The position numbers were made by a program, and so were the translations under genes. 64,000 nt of DNA, taken from assembly GCF_024055605.1 (NCBI RefSeq), contig NZ_JAMXLX010000009.1, positions 1 through 64,000 of the forward strand, written 5' to 3'. Each line of letters begins with the position of its first letter. Within the stretch, counting starts at the first letter, position 1. The notes beneath the pieces are model-generated. The model was not told the origin of the DNA. It worked only from the letters and a program-made list of their open reading frames with translations, and ran no database searches. This DNA comes from Ciceribacter sichuanensis (lineage in GTDB: Bacteria; Pseudomonadota; Alphaproteobacteria; Rhizobiales; Rhizobiaceae). Shown in pieces: positions 35,870 to 45,204 of the stretch.

Positions 35870-36853
35870 TCAGTTGGCGATTGCCAGGCCCGCGTCGCGG
35901 ATCAGTCCGCCGAACTGTTCGGCGTCGTCCTTGGCGCGCTGGGCAACCTGCTCCAGCGTTTCGATGCCGGGGATGAGGCCGAAGCTGATGATCTTCTCGC
36001 GGACGTCGGGCTGTTCCAAAACACTGTTGATCAGGGTATTCAGCTGCTGCCTGACGTCATCGGGAACGGAAGCCTGGATGGAGATGGTGTGCCAGCTGCG
36101 CGGAGCCCAGCCGGTCAGGCCGCCTTCGGCGGTGCTCTGCAGGTCGGGCAGCTTGTCCCAGCGCTTGTCGCCGAGCACGGCGATGCCGGTCAGGGTGCCG
36201 GCAGTGATGTGCTGTGCGGCTTCCGGACCGAAGAAGACCTGGGCTTCGTTGCCGAGAACGGCCTGCAGGGCGGCGGGAGCGCCGTTGTAGGGGATGTGCA
36301 GCAGTTCGATGCCGGCGGCCTTCTGCAGCCATTCGCCGCTGAGGTGGCCGACCGTGCCCTTGCCGGAGGTGCCGTAGGCGAGCTTGCCCGGGTTCTCCTT
36401 GGCGTACGCGATGAGTTCCGGCAGCGACTTGACCGGCACGGAAGGATTGACGGCGATGACCATCGGCGCGTCACCGATCAGGACCAGGGGCACCAGATCC
36501 GTCAGCGGCTTGTACTGAACCTTGGTGACGAAGGGAATGATGCCGTAGAAGCTGTTGGTGGACTGCAGCAGGGTGTAGCCGTCAGCCGGCGTGCCCATGA
36601 AGTAGTTGGCGCCGATCGCGCCGCCGGCGCCTGGCTTGTAGTCGTTGATGACCTGCTGGCCGGTCGCGGTCGTCAGTCTTTCCCCGATCAGGCGCGAGAG
36701 GTTATCGCTCATGCCGCCGGCGTTGTAGGGGATGATGTAGTCGATCTTGCGCGACGGGAAGGTATCGGCAAAGGCCGAACGTCCGGCAAGGGCGCTACCG
36801 GACACCAGCGCGGTTGCGGCAAGGAAGGTCCGTCTTGTCAGGTTGAAGGTCAT
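35870..36853 (-). CDS. Tripartite tricarboxylate transporter binding protein (TctC-like)
   Basis: This 327-aa periplasmic protein has a Tat-like signal (LTRRTFLAATAL) followed by a Bug/TctC fold (FPSRKIDYIIPYNAGGMSDNLSRL, KPGAGGAIGANY). Members bind carboxylates such as citrate, aromatic acids or hydroxyacids. The start at 36853 has AAGGAT upstream. It follows tctA by 19 nt. The ligand of this one is unknown. Confidence 0.88.
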   Translation of the reverse strand: MTFNLTRRTFLAATALVSGSALAGRSAFADTFPSRKIDYIIPYNAGGMSDNLSRLIGERLTTATGQQVINDYKPGAGGAIGANYFMGTPADGYTLLQSTNSFYGIIPFVTKVQYKPLTDLVPLVLIGDAPMVIAVNPSVPVKSLPELIAYAKENPGKLAYGTSGKGTVGHLSGEWLQKAAGIELLHIPYNGAPAALQAVLGNEAQVFFGPEAAQHITAGTLTGIAVLGDKRWDKLPDLQSTAEGGLTGWAPRSWHTISIQASVPDDVRQQLNTLINSVLEQPDVREKIISFGLIPGIETLEQVAQRAKDDAEQFGGLIRDAGLAIAN

Positions 36854-36872
36854 GTCGAGATCCTTTTCGGCG

Positions 36873-38390
36873 TTATTCGGCAAAGGCCTTTTGCCGGAAT
36901 TTCTGGATGAAGGGTAAGAACATGCTGGCGATCAGCAGGACCGTGACGACGAGCATGGTGAGGCTGATCGGGTGCTCGATGAAGATCATCGGGTTGCCGC
37001 GTCCGACCAGCATGGAACGGCGGAAATATTCCTCCATCATCGGCCCGAGCACGAAGGCAAGCACCAGCGGGGCCGGTTCGCACTTCCACTTGTGGATGAA
37101 ATAGCCGAGCAGGCCGAAGATGGCGGTGAGGTAGACATCGAAGGTGGTGAATTCGACGCCGTAGATGCCGACGATGGAGACGACGAGGATCGTCGGGAAC
37201 ATGAACTGGTAGCGGATCTTGAGGAGCTGCACCCAGATGCCGACCAGCGGCAGGTTGATGACGAGCAGCATCAGGTTACCTACCCACATGCTGGCGATCA
37301 GGCCCCAGAACAGGTCGGGCTGGCTGGTGATGATCTTGGGGCCGGGAACGATGCCGTGCACCATCATGGCTCCGACCATCAGCGCCATGATGGCGTTTGA
37401 CGGAATGCCGAGGGTCAGCAGCGGCAGGAAGGCCGTCTGGGCGCCGGCATTGTTGGCCGATTCCGGAGCGGCCACGCCCTGCGGCAGGCCGGTGCCGAAG
37501 GCTTCCGGCGTGCGGGAGAACCGCTTCTCGGTGGTATAGGCGAGGAAGGAGGACAGCAATGCGCCGCCGCCCGGAAGAAGGCCGAGAACCATGCCGATGA
37601 TGGTGCCGCGCACCGTGGCGGGGGTTGCCTGCTTCACTTCTTCACGGGTCGGCCAAAGGCTGCTGATCCGGTTGATGACCGGTGGGGCTTCGTCCCTTGC
37701 GACCCGCTCCAGCGTCACAAGGATATCCGCGACGCCGAACAGGCCGACGACGAGGGGCACGAAGGGAACGCCGTTCAGGAGTTCGAAGAAGCCGAAGTCA
37801 TAGCGATACTGGCCGGAATTGATGTCGGTGCCGGCGAGGCCGAGAAGCAGGCCGAGCACGATCATGGTGACGGCTCTGAGCACCGAACCCTGCGCCAGCA
37901 CCACCGAGGTGATGAGCCCGAGGAACATCAGCATGAAATATTCCGGCGCACCGAATTTCAGCACGGCGCTCGCAAGAACCGGCGCGAAGGCGGCCATGAA
38001 GAAGGTTGCGACGGTGCCGGCGAAGAACGAGGCAACCGCTGCGATGGTGAGAGCAGCCCCGCCACGTCCGTTGCGGGTCATCGCATGACCGTCGAGCGCG
38101 GTGACGACCGATGATGCTTCTCCCGGTAGCCTTAGCAGGATCGAGGTGGTCGAACCGCCGTATTGCGCGCCGTAATAGATGCCGGCGAGCGTGATGAGGC
38201 CGGTTACCGGATCGAGCCCGAAGGTCATGGGCAGAAGGATCGCGATCGTGGCCGTCGGGCCGAGGCCCGGCAGAACGCCGACCAGCGTACCGACCAGGCA
38301 GCCGATCAGGCAGAAGGCGATATTGGTCGGTGTCAGGGCGACGCCGAGCCCGATAGTGATGCCACTGAAGACGTCAACGCCGTCGATCAT
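36873..38390 (-). CDS. Tripartite tricarboxylate transporter large membrane subunit (TctA-like)
   Basis: This 505-aa protein has about eleven to twelve hydrophobic segments and the TctA signature glycine motif (GTLVGVLPGLGPTATIAILLP). It couples carboxylate uptake to an ion gradient with TctB and TctC. It overlaps tctB by 4 nt (ATGA). Confidence 0.9.
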   Translation of the reverse strand: MIDGVDVFSGITIGLGVALTPTNIAFCLIGCLVGTLVGVLPGLGPTATIAILLPMTFGLDPVTGLITLAGIYYGAQYGGSTTSILLRLPGEASSVVTALDGHAMTRNGRGGAALTIAAVASFFAGTVATFFMAAFAPVLASAVLKFGAPEYFMLMFLGLITSVVLAQGSVLRAVTMIVLGLLLGLAGTDINSGQYRYDFGFFELLNGVPFVPLVVGLFGVADILVTLERVARDEAPPVINRISSLWPTREEVKQATPATVRGTIIGMVLGLLPGGGALLSSFLAYTTEKRFSRTPEAFGTGLPQGVAAPESANNAGAQTAFLPLLTLGIPSNAIMALMVGAMMVHGIVPGPKIITSQPDLFWGLIASMWVGNLMLLVINLPLVGIWVQLLKIRYQFMFPTILVVSIVGIYGVEFTTFDVYLTAIFGLLGYFIHKWKCEPAPLVLAFVLGPMMEEYFRRSMLVGRGNPMIFIEHPISLTMLVVTVLLIASMFLPFIQKFRQKAFAE

Positions 38391-38881
38391 CTAACGAACT
38401 CCGGCAGAACGGGGATTTGCAGCCCAAGGGCCAGCGGGAAAAGCAGCGTGGCGAAGACGGCAAGTGCAACCGCGGCTGCGAGCGTCTGCGCGATGCTTGC
38501 CCTCTTGCGGGCGAAGCTTGCAAGAACGACCATGAGGAAGCTTGCGACCGGCAGGCCGAAGGGCTTCAGCGTCAGGCCGAAAATGATGATCGAGCCAGTG
38601 ACGCAGCCGATCACTCTCAGCACATCGGCGATATTGTGGCCGCGGACTGGCGCGTCCTGCTCGTCATCGGCGGGAAGATCCCGGCCGCCAACGAGAAGAA
38701 TGAAGGCGCCGAGCGCGATCAGCAGCATGGAAACGGTCTTGGGGAAGAAGCCGGGTCCCATGGCGACGAAGGTGCCGGTCTCATAGTCGCGCGCGATCCA
38801 CAGGGCGGCGGCGCCAACGATGATGCAGAACGGGCCGAGCTGGCGATGGGTGGTGTCGGTCTGGTGGTTTTCGGCCGTCAC
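38387..38881 (-). CDS. Tripartite tricarboxylate transporter small membrane subunit (TctB-like)
   Basis: This 164-aa protein has four hydrophobic segments, matching TctB. A GTG at 38881 is used as start because AAGGA lies about 8 nt upstream, and no ATG sits between it and the first membrane span. It begins 16 nt after the hydroxyacid dehydrogenase stop. Confidence 0.8.
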   Translation of the reverse strand: MTAENHQTDTTHRQLGPFCIIVGAAALWIARDYETGTFVAMGPGFFPKTVSMLLIALGAFILLVGGRDLPADDEQDAPVRGHNIADVLRVIGCVTGSIIIFGLTLKPFGLPVASFLMVVLASFARKRASIAQTLAAAVALAVFATLLFPLALGLQIPVLPEFVR

Positions 38882-38897
38882 GGTCGAGATCCTTCCC

Positions 38898-39863
38898 TTA
38901 ATAGCCGCGGCCGGCGACGACGGTATCTTCCAGCGGTTCGCCGGCCAGAAAGCGATCGAGATTGCCGTGCAGCTTGGCTGCGATGCGCGCCGCATTGTCC
39001 TCGGAAGTCCAGGAGATATGCGGGGTCAGCCGGATTTTCGGATGGGTGTAGAAGACGTGTCCGGCCGGCAGGGGCTCCGGTGCGGTGACATCGAGTGTCG
39101 CGGCCGAGAGCTGCCCGTTGTCGAGCGCTGCGAGCAATGCATCGTCATCGATAACCTCGCCACGGCAGACGTTGACGAGGTGAAGACCGGGGCGCGCTGC
39201 GGCCAACACGCCGGCATCGACCGAGCGGCGGGTTTCAGCGGTCAGCGGCACGGCGAGGATGAGATGGTCCACCTCGGCGGCCATGCTGGCGAGGTCGGAG
39301 AACCAGCGTATGCCGTCGCCTTCACCGGCGGGGCCTCGCCGGGTGGCTGCGACCTGCATTCCCAGAGCACGGGCCTTCTCCGCGGTACGGCGGGCAATCG
39401 CGCCGAAGCCATAGAAGCCGATGGTCTTGCCGGATACGAGATTAAGCGTCCGCCTCTGCCAGGCGTCGGCGGAGCCGACGAGCAGATCATCGAAGAGATG
39501 CTTCTCATGGGCGAAGACGGACGCGATGACATATTCGGCGATGGCTTCGGCGGAGATGCCGCGGCCGGTGGTTACCAGCGGCGCCTCGAAGATCCAGTCG
39601 GGGAAAGCATCAATACCAGCGGAAGCGATCTGCACCCATTTCAGGCGATGCGGCCAGCCGGCCGGCTTCTGCTTCGGCGCATTTGCCCAGCCCTTGAAGA
39701 AGGTGAAGAGGAAATCGGCCTCTTCCGGCACTTCCCACACGGGTACGGTCTCGCTGTAAGGGATGACGACGGGCTGGCTGTGATGCGCGCGAAGTCGTTC
39801 GACCTGTTCCGGATCGAGGTTGCAGGCGATCACTGGCCGGAACGATGCGGCAGGGAATGTCAT
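38898..39863 (-). CDS. D-2-hydroxyacid dehydrogenase (NAD(P)-dependent)
   Basis: This 321-aa protein has a Rossmann motif GFGAIA (Ala instead of the third Gly), then catalytic Arg (NVCRGEVIDDDALL), Glu (TAPEPLP) and His (LTPHISW) in the D-2-hydroxyacid dehydrogenase order. It reduces a 2-oxoacid to the D-2-hydroxyacid or the reverse. It is the first gene of the tct operon. Sitting in one operon with an oxidase of the opposite direction, it may adjust redox or act on a different acid. Confidence 0.86.
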   Translation of the reverse strand: MTFPAASFRPVIACNLDPEQVERLRAHHSQPVVIPYSETVPVWEVPEEADFLFTFFKGWANAPKQKPAGWPHRLKWVQIASAGIDAFPDWIFEAPLVTTGRGISAEAIAEYVIASVFAHEKHLFDDLLVGSADAWQRRTLNLVSGKTIGFYGFGAIARRTAEKARALGMQVAATRRGPAGEGDGIRWFSDLASMAAEVDHLILAVPLTAETRRSVDAGVLAAARPGLHLVNVCRGEVIDDDALLAALDNGQLSAATLDVTAPEPLPAGHVFYTHPKIRLTPHISWTSEDNAARIAAKLHGNLDRFLAGEPLEDTVVAGRGY

Positions 39864-40255
39864 GTCTGGATGCTCCGGCCCTTGGGTGACGTCCTGCTCC
39901 CTCCCGGAGGTTCGTCACTCGAAAATATTTTTCCAAAATAGCTATCGGACGGCGCGCTGGAGTTTAAGAAAGCATTTTCCTCCAATCTTGTGATATTAGG
40001 AAAATTTCTCCGGTAACTCGATTTGTTTGCTTTTCAGAGCCTTCTTCTGCGGGAGGGCGGGAAAGATGCGCTACCACTGCGGGAAGCGGGCTCTCGCGCA
40101 TGCCGGGGATGGTGGGCTTGTGCTGCGTCGCACCATCGTATTAGGGTCCGGCCCGCCCCTTGACGCGTGCGAAAAGAGATCGCTCGCCGACCGGGGCTGC
40201 CGCTGCCAGGCCGATTGCGGCCGGGGTTCGGAATTATCAGTTTAGGAGATGAGAA
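39864..40255. other. 392-nt divergent promoter region
   Basis: No gene is visible. It lies between the divergent hydroxyacid dehydrogenase and CapA-like genes. The central part is AT-rich (39911-40030) and carries the inverted repeat at 39974-40005. Shorter GAAAAATATTTTC-like palindromic bases lie at 39921-39933. Confidence 0.5.
39974..40005. promoter_or_regulatory. Inverted repeat, candidate operator in the tct/capA promoter region
   Basis: ATTTTCCT (39974-39981) and AGGAAAAT (39998-40005) are an 8-bp perfect inverted repeat with a 16-nt AT-rich spacer, placed between divergent promoters. No regulator gene of obvious pairing lies next to it; the TetR gene is the nearest. Confidence 0.45.
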
Positions 40256-41581
40256 ATGCGTGTGGTTGCGACCGGTGATGCCCTGTTTTCCGGCGGGAAC
40301 CTTGCCGAAAGGCTCGATCCGAAACTCCTGTCGATCCTGGAGGAATCCGATGCGACTTTCTCCAATGCGGAATTCATCTGCCCGGCCTATGGTACTGCCC
40401 CGGCGCCGCGGCGCTTCATGACCGCGGTCGGCATCGAGGCCGTCGACGAACTGACGTCGATCGGTGTCAACATGCTCTCGTTTGCCAACAACCACACCGG
40501 CGATTTCGGACCGCAGGGCGTTCTGGATACGATCGAGGCTTGTGAGGAACGCGGGATCATTCACAGCGGTATCGGCCGCAGCCTCGAAGAGGCACGGCTT
40601 CCGCATTTCCTCGATACGTCCGAGGGACGCATCTCGCTGATTTCGACGAGCACGACACGTTCCGCCGAGTTTGCCGCCTCAACGGCCGGTACGGGCATTC
40701 CCGCTCGCGCGGGTCTCAACCCGCTGCGCTGGGGCCGGGCCTATGTGCTGCCGGAAGAGGAGTTCCAGCAGCTTCGACGCATCGACGAAATGCTGGGCAT
40801 CTCCGCCGGCCGCAAGGAAGTGATGGATATCGAGATCATGCCGGATCCGGGTGCGGATCGCCTGCCTTTCGGCTCGGTGTTCGAGGGTTCGCTGCAGTTC
40901 GAACGCGGCGACCGCGCCTATATTCGCTACCATTACAACGAGCGGGATGCGAAGGCCATTCTCGCCAACATCCGGGATGCGGCCAACCGTTCTGAATGCG
41001 TGCTGCTCAGCCTGCATGCGCATGAGGGAACCGAGGAAAACTGGTATTCGCCGCGCCCTGCGCCGTTCCTTGAGGACTTCGCTCGCCGCGCCATCGACGC
41101 CGGTGCAACCATGGTGATCGGGCACGGCCCGCACATGCTGCGCGGCATCGAGTTCTACAAGGGCAAGCCGATCTTCTACTCGCTCGGCAGCCTGCTGATG
41201 GAATTCGAGGCCGGCATGCAGAAGATGACGCCGGAAATGTACGAATCCTATGGTTTCACCAAGGATTCCCTGCCGTCCGACCTGCATATGTCACGTGCGC
41301 GTGACGCGGACGGCAACGCGATCGGCTTTTATGGCGACCGCCGTTTCTCCAATTCCTGCGTTGCAATCTGCGATGTCGAGAACGACGGTGTGAAGGTTCG
41401 GCTGAAGGCGATCGACCTCGATCTAAACCGCAAGCGGCCCTCCGAACGCGGCCTGCCGGCCATTGCCGGCCCCGAACTTGCACGCGAGATCGCGGCGTCC
41501 GTGGCGGAGATGAGCAAAGCCTACGGTACGCGGATCGTCTATAACGAAGCCGATGGCTTCATCGACGTTCTGCCGGCCTGA
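40256..41581 (+). CDS. CapA-family metallophosphatase-like protein
   Basis: This 441-aa protein has the PGA_cap fold: a metal-site pattern spread over ATGDALF, NAEF, FANNHTGDFG, HAHEGTE and GHGPHMLRGIE, and SLGSLLMEF. The family includes CapA/PgsA, involved in poly-gamma-glutamate synthesis or anchoring, but many members sit outside such operons. No signal peptide is present, so a cytosolic role is likely. AGGAG lies about 8 nt before the ATG. It is divergent from the tct operon, and no capB or capC gene is seen, so PGA synthesis is not supported. Confidence 0.78.
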   Translation: MRVVATGDALFSGGNLAERLDPKLLSILEESDATFSNAEFICPAYGTAPAPRRFMTAVGIEAVDELTSIGVNMLSFANNHTGDFGPQGVLDTIEACEERGIIHSGIGRSLEEARLPHFLDTSEGRISLISTSTTRSAEFAASTAGTGIPARAGLNPLRWGRAYVLPEEEFQQLRRIDEMLGISAGRKEVMDIEIMPDPGADRLPFGSVFEGSLQFERGDRAYIRYHYNERDAKAILANIRDAANRSECVLLSLHAHEGTEENWYSPRPAPFLEDFARRAIDAGATMVIGHGPHMLRGIEFYKGKPIFYSLGSLLMEFEAGMQKMTPEMYESYGFTKDSLPSDLHMSRARDADGNAIGFYGDRRFSNSCVAICDVENDGVKVRLKAIDLDLNRKRPSERGLPAIAGPELAREIAASVAEMSKAYGTRIVYNEADGFIDVLPA

Positions 41582-41593
41582 TTGCCGGAAAAC

Positions 41594-41620
41594 GGCCCTT
41601 CGGCTTGCCGCCGAGGGGCC
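41594..41620. terminator. Bidirectional terminator between capA-like and tetR genes
   Basis: GGCCCTTCGGC / GCCGAGGGGCC forms an 11-bp stem with one G-U pair and a 5-nt loop. It is followed by TTTG on the plus strand and by GTTTTCC on the minus strand. It lies 13 nt after the capA-like stop and 7 nt from the tetR stop, so it can end both convergent genes. Confidence 0.75.
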
Positions 41621-41626
41621 TTTGCG

Positions 41627-42214
41627 TCACGGCTCGGGTGTTGTGCCATCGGCCTCGATAAGGCTGTTGACGATATCGAGCGCAACCTGTGCCGCGCCCG
41701 GATCGCGGTCGACTGCGATGGTCGCCAGCGCACCCTCATAACAGAGCGCGATGCGCTTCGAGAGGCGTTCCGGCTCCCGCGCAAAATCCCGACAGAGTTC
41801 CAGAAGGATCTGCCTGACGACGTTTTTGTGCTCGCGCGCAATGGCGACGACCTCAGGCGTGCCTTCGCTCTCTGCCAGCGCCAGCATGAAGGCGCAGCCC
41901 CGGAACGACGGCGTGTCCGCCTTCTCGTGAAGATTACGGAAAATGGCGCGGATGCGCTCTACCGGCGAGGCCTTATCCGCGGTCGCGACCTGGCCCATTG
42001 CCTCCAGCACACGCTGGTTGCGCGCCTTGAGATAGGCCGCGACGAGATCCGTCTTCGCAGGGAAATGGCGATAGAGGGTGGCCTTCGCGATATCCGCTTC
42101 GGCCACGATGCGATCGATCCCGATTGCCCGGATACCCTCGTCGTAAAATAGTCTTTCGGCGACTTTCAGGATGTGGTTTCGCATGGGCCTCCGAGGTAGA
42201 ACGGTCTGTCTCAT
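41627..42214 (-). CDS. TetR-family regulator
   Basis: This 195-aa protein has an N-terminal TetR helix-turn-helix (IVAEADIAKATLYRHFPAKTDL) and a helical C-terminal domain. It is convergent with the capA-like gene and lies downstream of the siderophore operon on the same strand, separated by 128 nt. No adjacent efflux pump or enzyme identifies a target. A TTCTAGAGG stretch in its upstream gap could be a half-operator, but I cannot support it. Confidence 0.85.
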   Translation of the reverse strand: MRQTVLPRRPMRNHILKVAERLFYDEGIRAIGIDRIVAEADIAKATLYRHFPAKTDLVAAYLKARNQRVLEAMGQVATADKASPVERIRAIFRNLHEKADTPSFRGCAFMLALAESEGTPEVVAIAREHKNVVRQILLELCRDFAREPERLSKRIALCYEGALATIAVDRDPGAAQVALDIVNSLIEADGTTPEP

Positions 42215-42342
42215 TCTCGCTGAAAGTGCGCGTTCGAATGAAGAAATAAAATACTATCTTCTAGAGGTAATGCGGAAAATAATTCAACTTTGACCCGTGA
42301 TCGACGTCGCGGAGGCGCCGTCACCCATCCCGTTCGGGTCGG

Positions 42343-43314
42343 TCAGTTTCCTGCGGGGGAAAGAGCGTCGGCGAGAAGGGGGATGATCCTCTCTAGCACG
42401 AAATCGAGCGAAAGCGGTGACTGAAACCAGAGCGCGGCGGAAAGATCGCTGTCGGACTCCAGCCAGATGGAGCGCTTCTCCTTCGAAAGGCGCTGATTGC
42501 GATAACTTCTCATGGCCTCGATCCGCTCGCGCTGTCCGTTTGGCCAGATCACCGTATCGAGATCGAGCAGTGGTGCCTGCTCGAGGCTGAGCCTGATCCA
42601 TCCCGCGTCATCCGCCAATGCAGACAGCCTGTCCGGCAGCACGAAACCGAGATCGGCGAGGAAGCGACCCGGCGAAGTGTTGGCTCCCCAAAGAACGATC
42701 TGGCCATTGCGGATATCGGCAAAGCTGCCGGAACTGCTAGAGAACTCCGGATGATCGGCGCGAATTCCGGTGATCTGCCGCTGGATGCCGGCGATGATCG
42801 CATCGGCCCTTTCCGTGCTGCCTGACGTGGCCATGTCGAGTTGCCGCAATTGCACCTGCCATGGCGCCCCCCATGGGAGGTAGCCTTCCGGCGAAGCGAT
42901 GACCGGGGCGATGCGTGAGAGCTTCCGGTAGGTCGTCTCGTCGAGATCGGCATAGGTGGCGACGATCAGGTCGGGCGCAAGCGACAGAACCCATTCCGGA
43001 TCGATCCTGCGCCCGGTCATTACTTCCGGTGCCGCGCCGAGCTTCCGCCGCAACGGCTCGGCCCAGGGCCATGTCGCGAATGGCTTCCTTCCCCACCATT
43101 CCCGCACTCCAACCGGAGAAATGCCGAGGGCATAGAGGAAATCCTGATCGTTGAGGCCGAGGGAGACGATCCGTCTGGGTTGAGAAGTGATCGTTGTTTC
43201 GCCGAGCGCGTGGTGCATGGTGACCGGAAAGGACTGGGCCATGACATTGGCCGATGACACCAAGAGGAAAACGAGCAACGCGAGAGCCCGGCGAAACACG
43301 GAGGAGCCGGTCAT
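42343..43314 (-). CDS. Siderophore ABC transporter periplasmic binding protein (FecB/FhuD-like)
   Basis: This 323-aa protein has a Sec signal peptide (about residues 1-26, ending NVMAQ) and a class-III periplasmic binding fold (PRRIVSLGLNDQDFLYALG, APDLIVATYADLD). It binds iron-siderophore delivered by the TonB receptor. The start overlaps the ATPase gene by 4 nt. It is the last gene of the iron operon. Confidence 0.87.
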   Translation of the reverse strand: MTGSSVFRRALALLVFLLVSSANVMAQSFPVTMHHALGETTITSQPRRIVSLGLNDQDFLYALGISPVGVREWWGRKPFATWPWAEPLRRKLGAAPEVMTGRRIDPEWVLSLAPDLIVATYADLDETTYRKLSRIAPVIASPEGYLPWGAPWQVQLRQLDMATSGSTERADAIIAGIQRQITGIRADHPEFSSSSGSFADIRNGQIVLWGANTSPGRFLADLGFVLPDRLSALADDAGWIRLSLEQAPLLDLDTVIWPNGQRERIEAMRSYRNQRLSKEKRSIWLESDSDLSAALWFQSPLSLDFVLERIIPLLADALSPAGN

Positions 43315-44147
43315 GCGGCATCGGTCCCGTTCATGGGCCGACGGCGACTGCGCGGAATGACGTGCGGCGTGCCGGTAACCGGGTCTGCGATGATCATGCA
43401 GGGCAGGTCGAAGACCTTTTCCAGCATCTCTTCCGTCACGACATCCGCCGGCCGACCCTCCGCAACCACGGTGCCTTCGCGCATGGCGATGATGTGGGTC
43501 GCATAGCGAAAGGCCTGGTTGAGGTCATGCAGAACGGCAATCACCGTTCGCCCCATGTCGGTGTTCAGGTGCTGCAGGAGATCGAGAAGATCGGCCTGAT
43601 GAGCCATATCGAGAAAGGTCGTGGGCTCGTCGAGCAGCAGGATCGGCGTTTCCTGGGCGAGCACCATGGCGATCCAGGCCCGCTGGCACTGCCCTCCGGA
43701 AAGCGTATCGACCGCCCGGTCCGCCAGTTCGGCAATGCCGGCGGCCTGCATCGCCGCCGCGACCACTGTTTCGTCCTGTCTGCTCCACTGGCGGAAGAAG
43801 GTCTGGTGCGGATAACGGCCGCGCGCGACGAGATCGGCAACCGTGATACCCTCGGGTGCTTCCGCGGTCTGGGGCAGGAGGCCTATGCGTCGGGCAATCT
43901 CTACCGAGGGGAGCGTGGTTATGGCCTGTCCGTCCAGCAGCACGCTTCCGGTTTCCGGTTTCAGCAGGCGGGCGAGCGCCTTGAGGAGCGTGGATTTGCC
44001 GCTGCCATTGGCTCCGACGATGACGGAAAAGGATCCTTCAGCAATCGCGATGTCGAGATCGCGGATGATCGGTCGGTCGCGATAGGCAAGCGTGATCGCG
44101 CTTGTGGAGAGGCCACGTTCAGGGATGTTGTCGTTTCCTGCGGTCAT
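43311..44147 (-). CDS. Siderophore ABC transporter ATPase (FecE/FepC-like)
   Basis: This 278-aa ATPase has Walker A GANGSGKS (residues 45-52), the signature LSGGQCQRAW and Walker B ILLLDEPTTFLD. The TTFLD end is typical of siderophore transporters. It lies 4 nt after one permease and overlaps the binding protein gene. Confidence 0.9.
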   Translation of the reverse strand: MTAGNDNIPERGLSTSAITLAYRDRPIIRDLDIAIAEGSFSVIVGANGSGKSTLLKALARLLKPETGSVLLDGQAITTLPSVEIARRIGLLPQTAEAPEGITVADLVARGRYPHQTFFRQWSRQDETVVAAAMQAAGIAELADRAVDTLSGGQCQRAWIAMVLAQETPILLLDEPTTFLDMAHQADLLDLLQHLNTDMGRTVIAVLHDLNQAFRYATHIIAMREGTVVAEGRPADVVTEEMLEKVFDLPCMIIADPVTGTPHVIPRSRRRPMNGTDAA

Positions 44148-44151
44148 GAAA

Positions 44152-45204
44152 TCACTTTCGAGAGTGGCGCCTGCAGGCCAGAAGCCAGAGAAGATAGGCT
44201 CCGCCGCCGGAGAAGGTGACCACGCCCACCGGCAGTCGCCCCGGTGCGAAGGCGTTGGCGGCTATGAGATCGCCGATTGTCAGCAGAACCGCTCCCATTG
44301 CAGCCGAGAGCGGCAGCGACAGTCCTGGCGTCCCGGCCAGCATGCGTGCGAGTTGCGGCGCGGCGAGTGCGACGAAGCCGATAGGGCCGGCAGATGCGGT
44401 GACGATTGTCGTCAGGGCGCCGCCGGTCAGAAGCATGGCGAGCCGGATCGCGTCAACGGGAACGCCGAGGGCGAGTGCCACATCGCCGCCGAGTTCCATG
44501 GTGCTAACGGCGCGTTGCAAGGCCATGGCGAGAACGATGAGCGCGCAAAGGGTGAACGCGACCGGAAGCAGCCAGCCGGCTTCGATGCCGTCGAGAGCGC
44601 CGGCGCCCCAATCGGCTGCGGACATGGCTGCTTCCAGCCGTGCGGTGGAAAGGAACCATGTGTTTATCGCGGTCAGCGCAATGCCGATGCCGACCCCGGT
44701 CAAAATGAACCGCAGCCCCGTGGTCCCGCGGGATACCACGAAAACCGTTCCGGCCGCGGTCACGCTGCCGCACAGGGCTCCGAGTGCGAATTGCCAGGAG
44801 GCGGAGCCGAAGAACGTGATGGTGACCAACACCCCGGTGAACGCGCCGGCGTCAATGCCGATCACATCGGGGCTGCCCAGCGGGTTACGGGTCAGGGACT
44901 GGAAGATGGCACCGCTGATACCCAGTGCCGCTCCGAAAAGCAGGGCCGCTGCAATTCTCGGCATGCGCCATTCGAAAATCACCATCGTCAGCTTTTCATC
45001 TGCCCCTCCGAGTAAGGTATTCAGGACGTGCGGCAGAGGGGTGGAATAGGCTCCCAGCGAAAGATCGATGAGGGCTATTGCAAGGGCCGTCAGGAGGAGC
45101 AGGCCACCGATCACGAACGGGCGAATTTCGAGCCTTGCGGAAATCCGCTCTTCAAACAGCCGGAGGGTGATGGTTGGCCGGCGCATGGGGCGGCTGTCGC
45201 TCAT
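44152..45204 (-). CDS. Siderophore ABC transporter permease (FecD/FepG-like)
   Basis: This 350-aa permease has about nine to ten hydrophobic segments and FecCD motifs (LPHVLNTLLGG, RMPRIAAALLFGAALGISGAI, RNPLGSPDVIG). The start overlaps the other permease by 4 nt. The pair forms the inner-membrane channel for iron-siderophore. Confidence 0.9.
   Translation of the reverse strand: MSDSRPMRRPTITLRLFEERISARLEIRPFVIGGLLLLTALAIALIDLSLGAYSTPLPHVLNTLLGGADEKLTMVIFEWRMPRIAAALLFGAALGISGAIFQSLTRNPLGSPDVIGIDAGAFTGVLVTITFFGSASWQFALGALCGSVTAAGTVFVVSRGTTGLRFILTGVGIGIALTAINTWFLSTARLEAAMSAADWGAGALDGIEAGWLLPVAFTLCALIVLAMALQRAVSTMELGGDVALALGVPVDAIRLAMLLTGGALTTIVTASAGPIGFVALAAPQLARMLAGTPGLSLPLSAAMGAVLLTIGDLIAANAFAPGRLPVGVVTFSGGGAYLLWLLACRRHSRK

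Noticed and set aside
42215..42342. TetR operator around TTCTAGAGG
   Set aside because: Only a short 6-bp core is palindromic, and flanking bases do not match; too weak to call.
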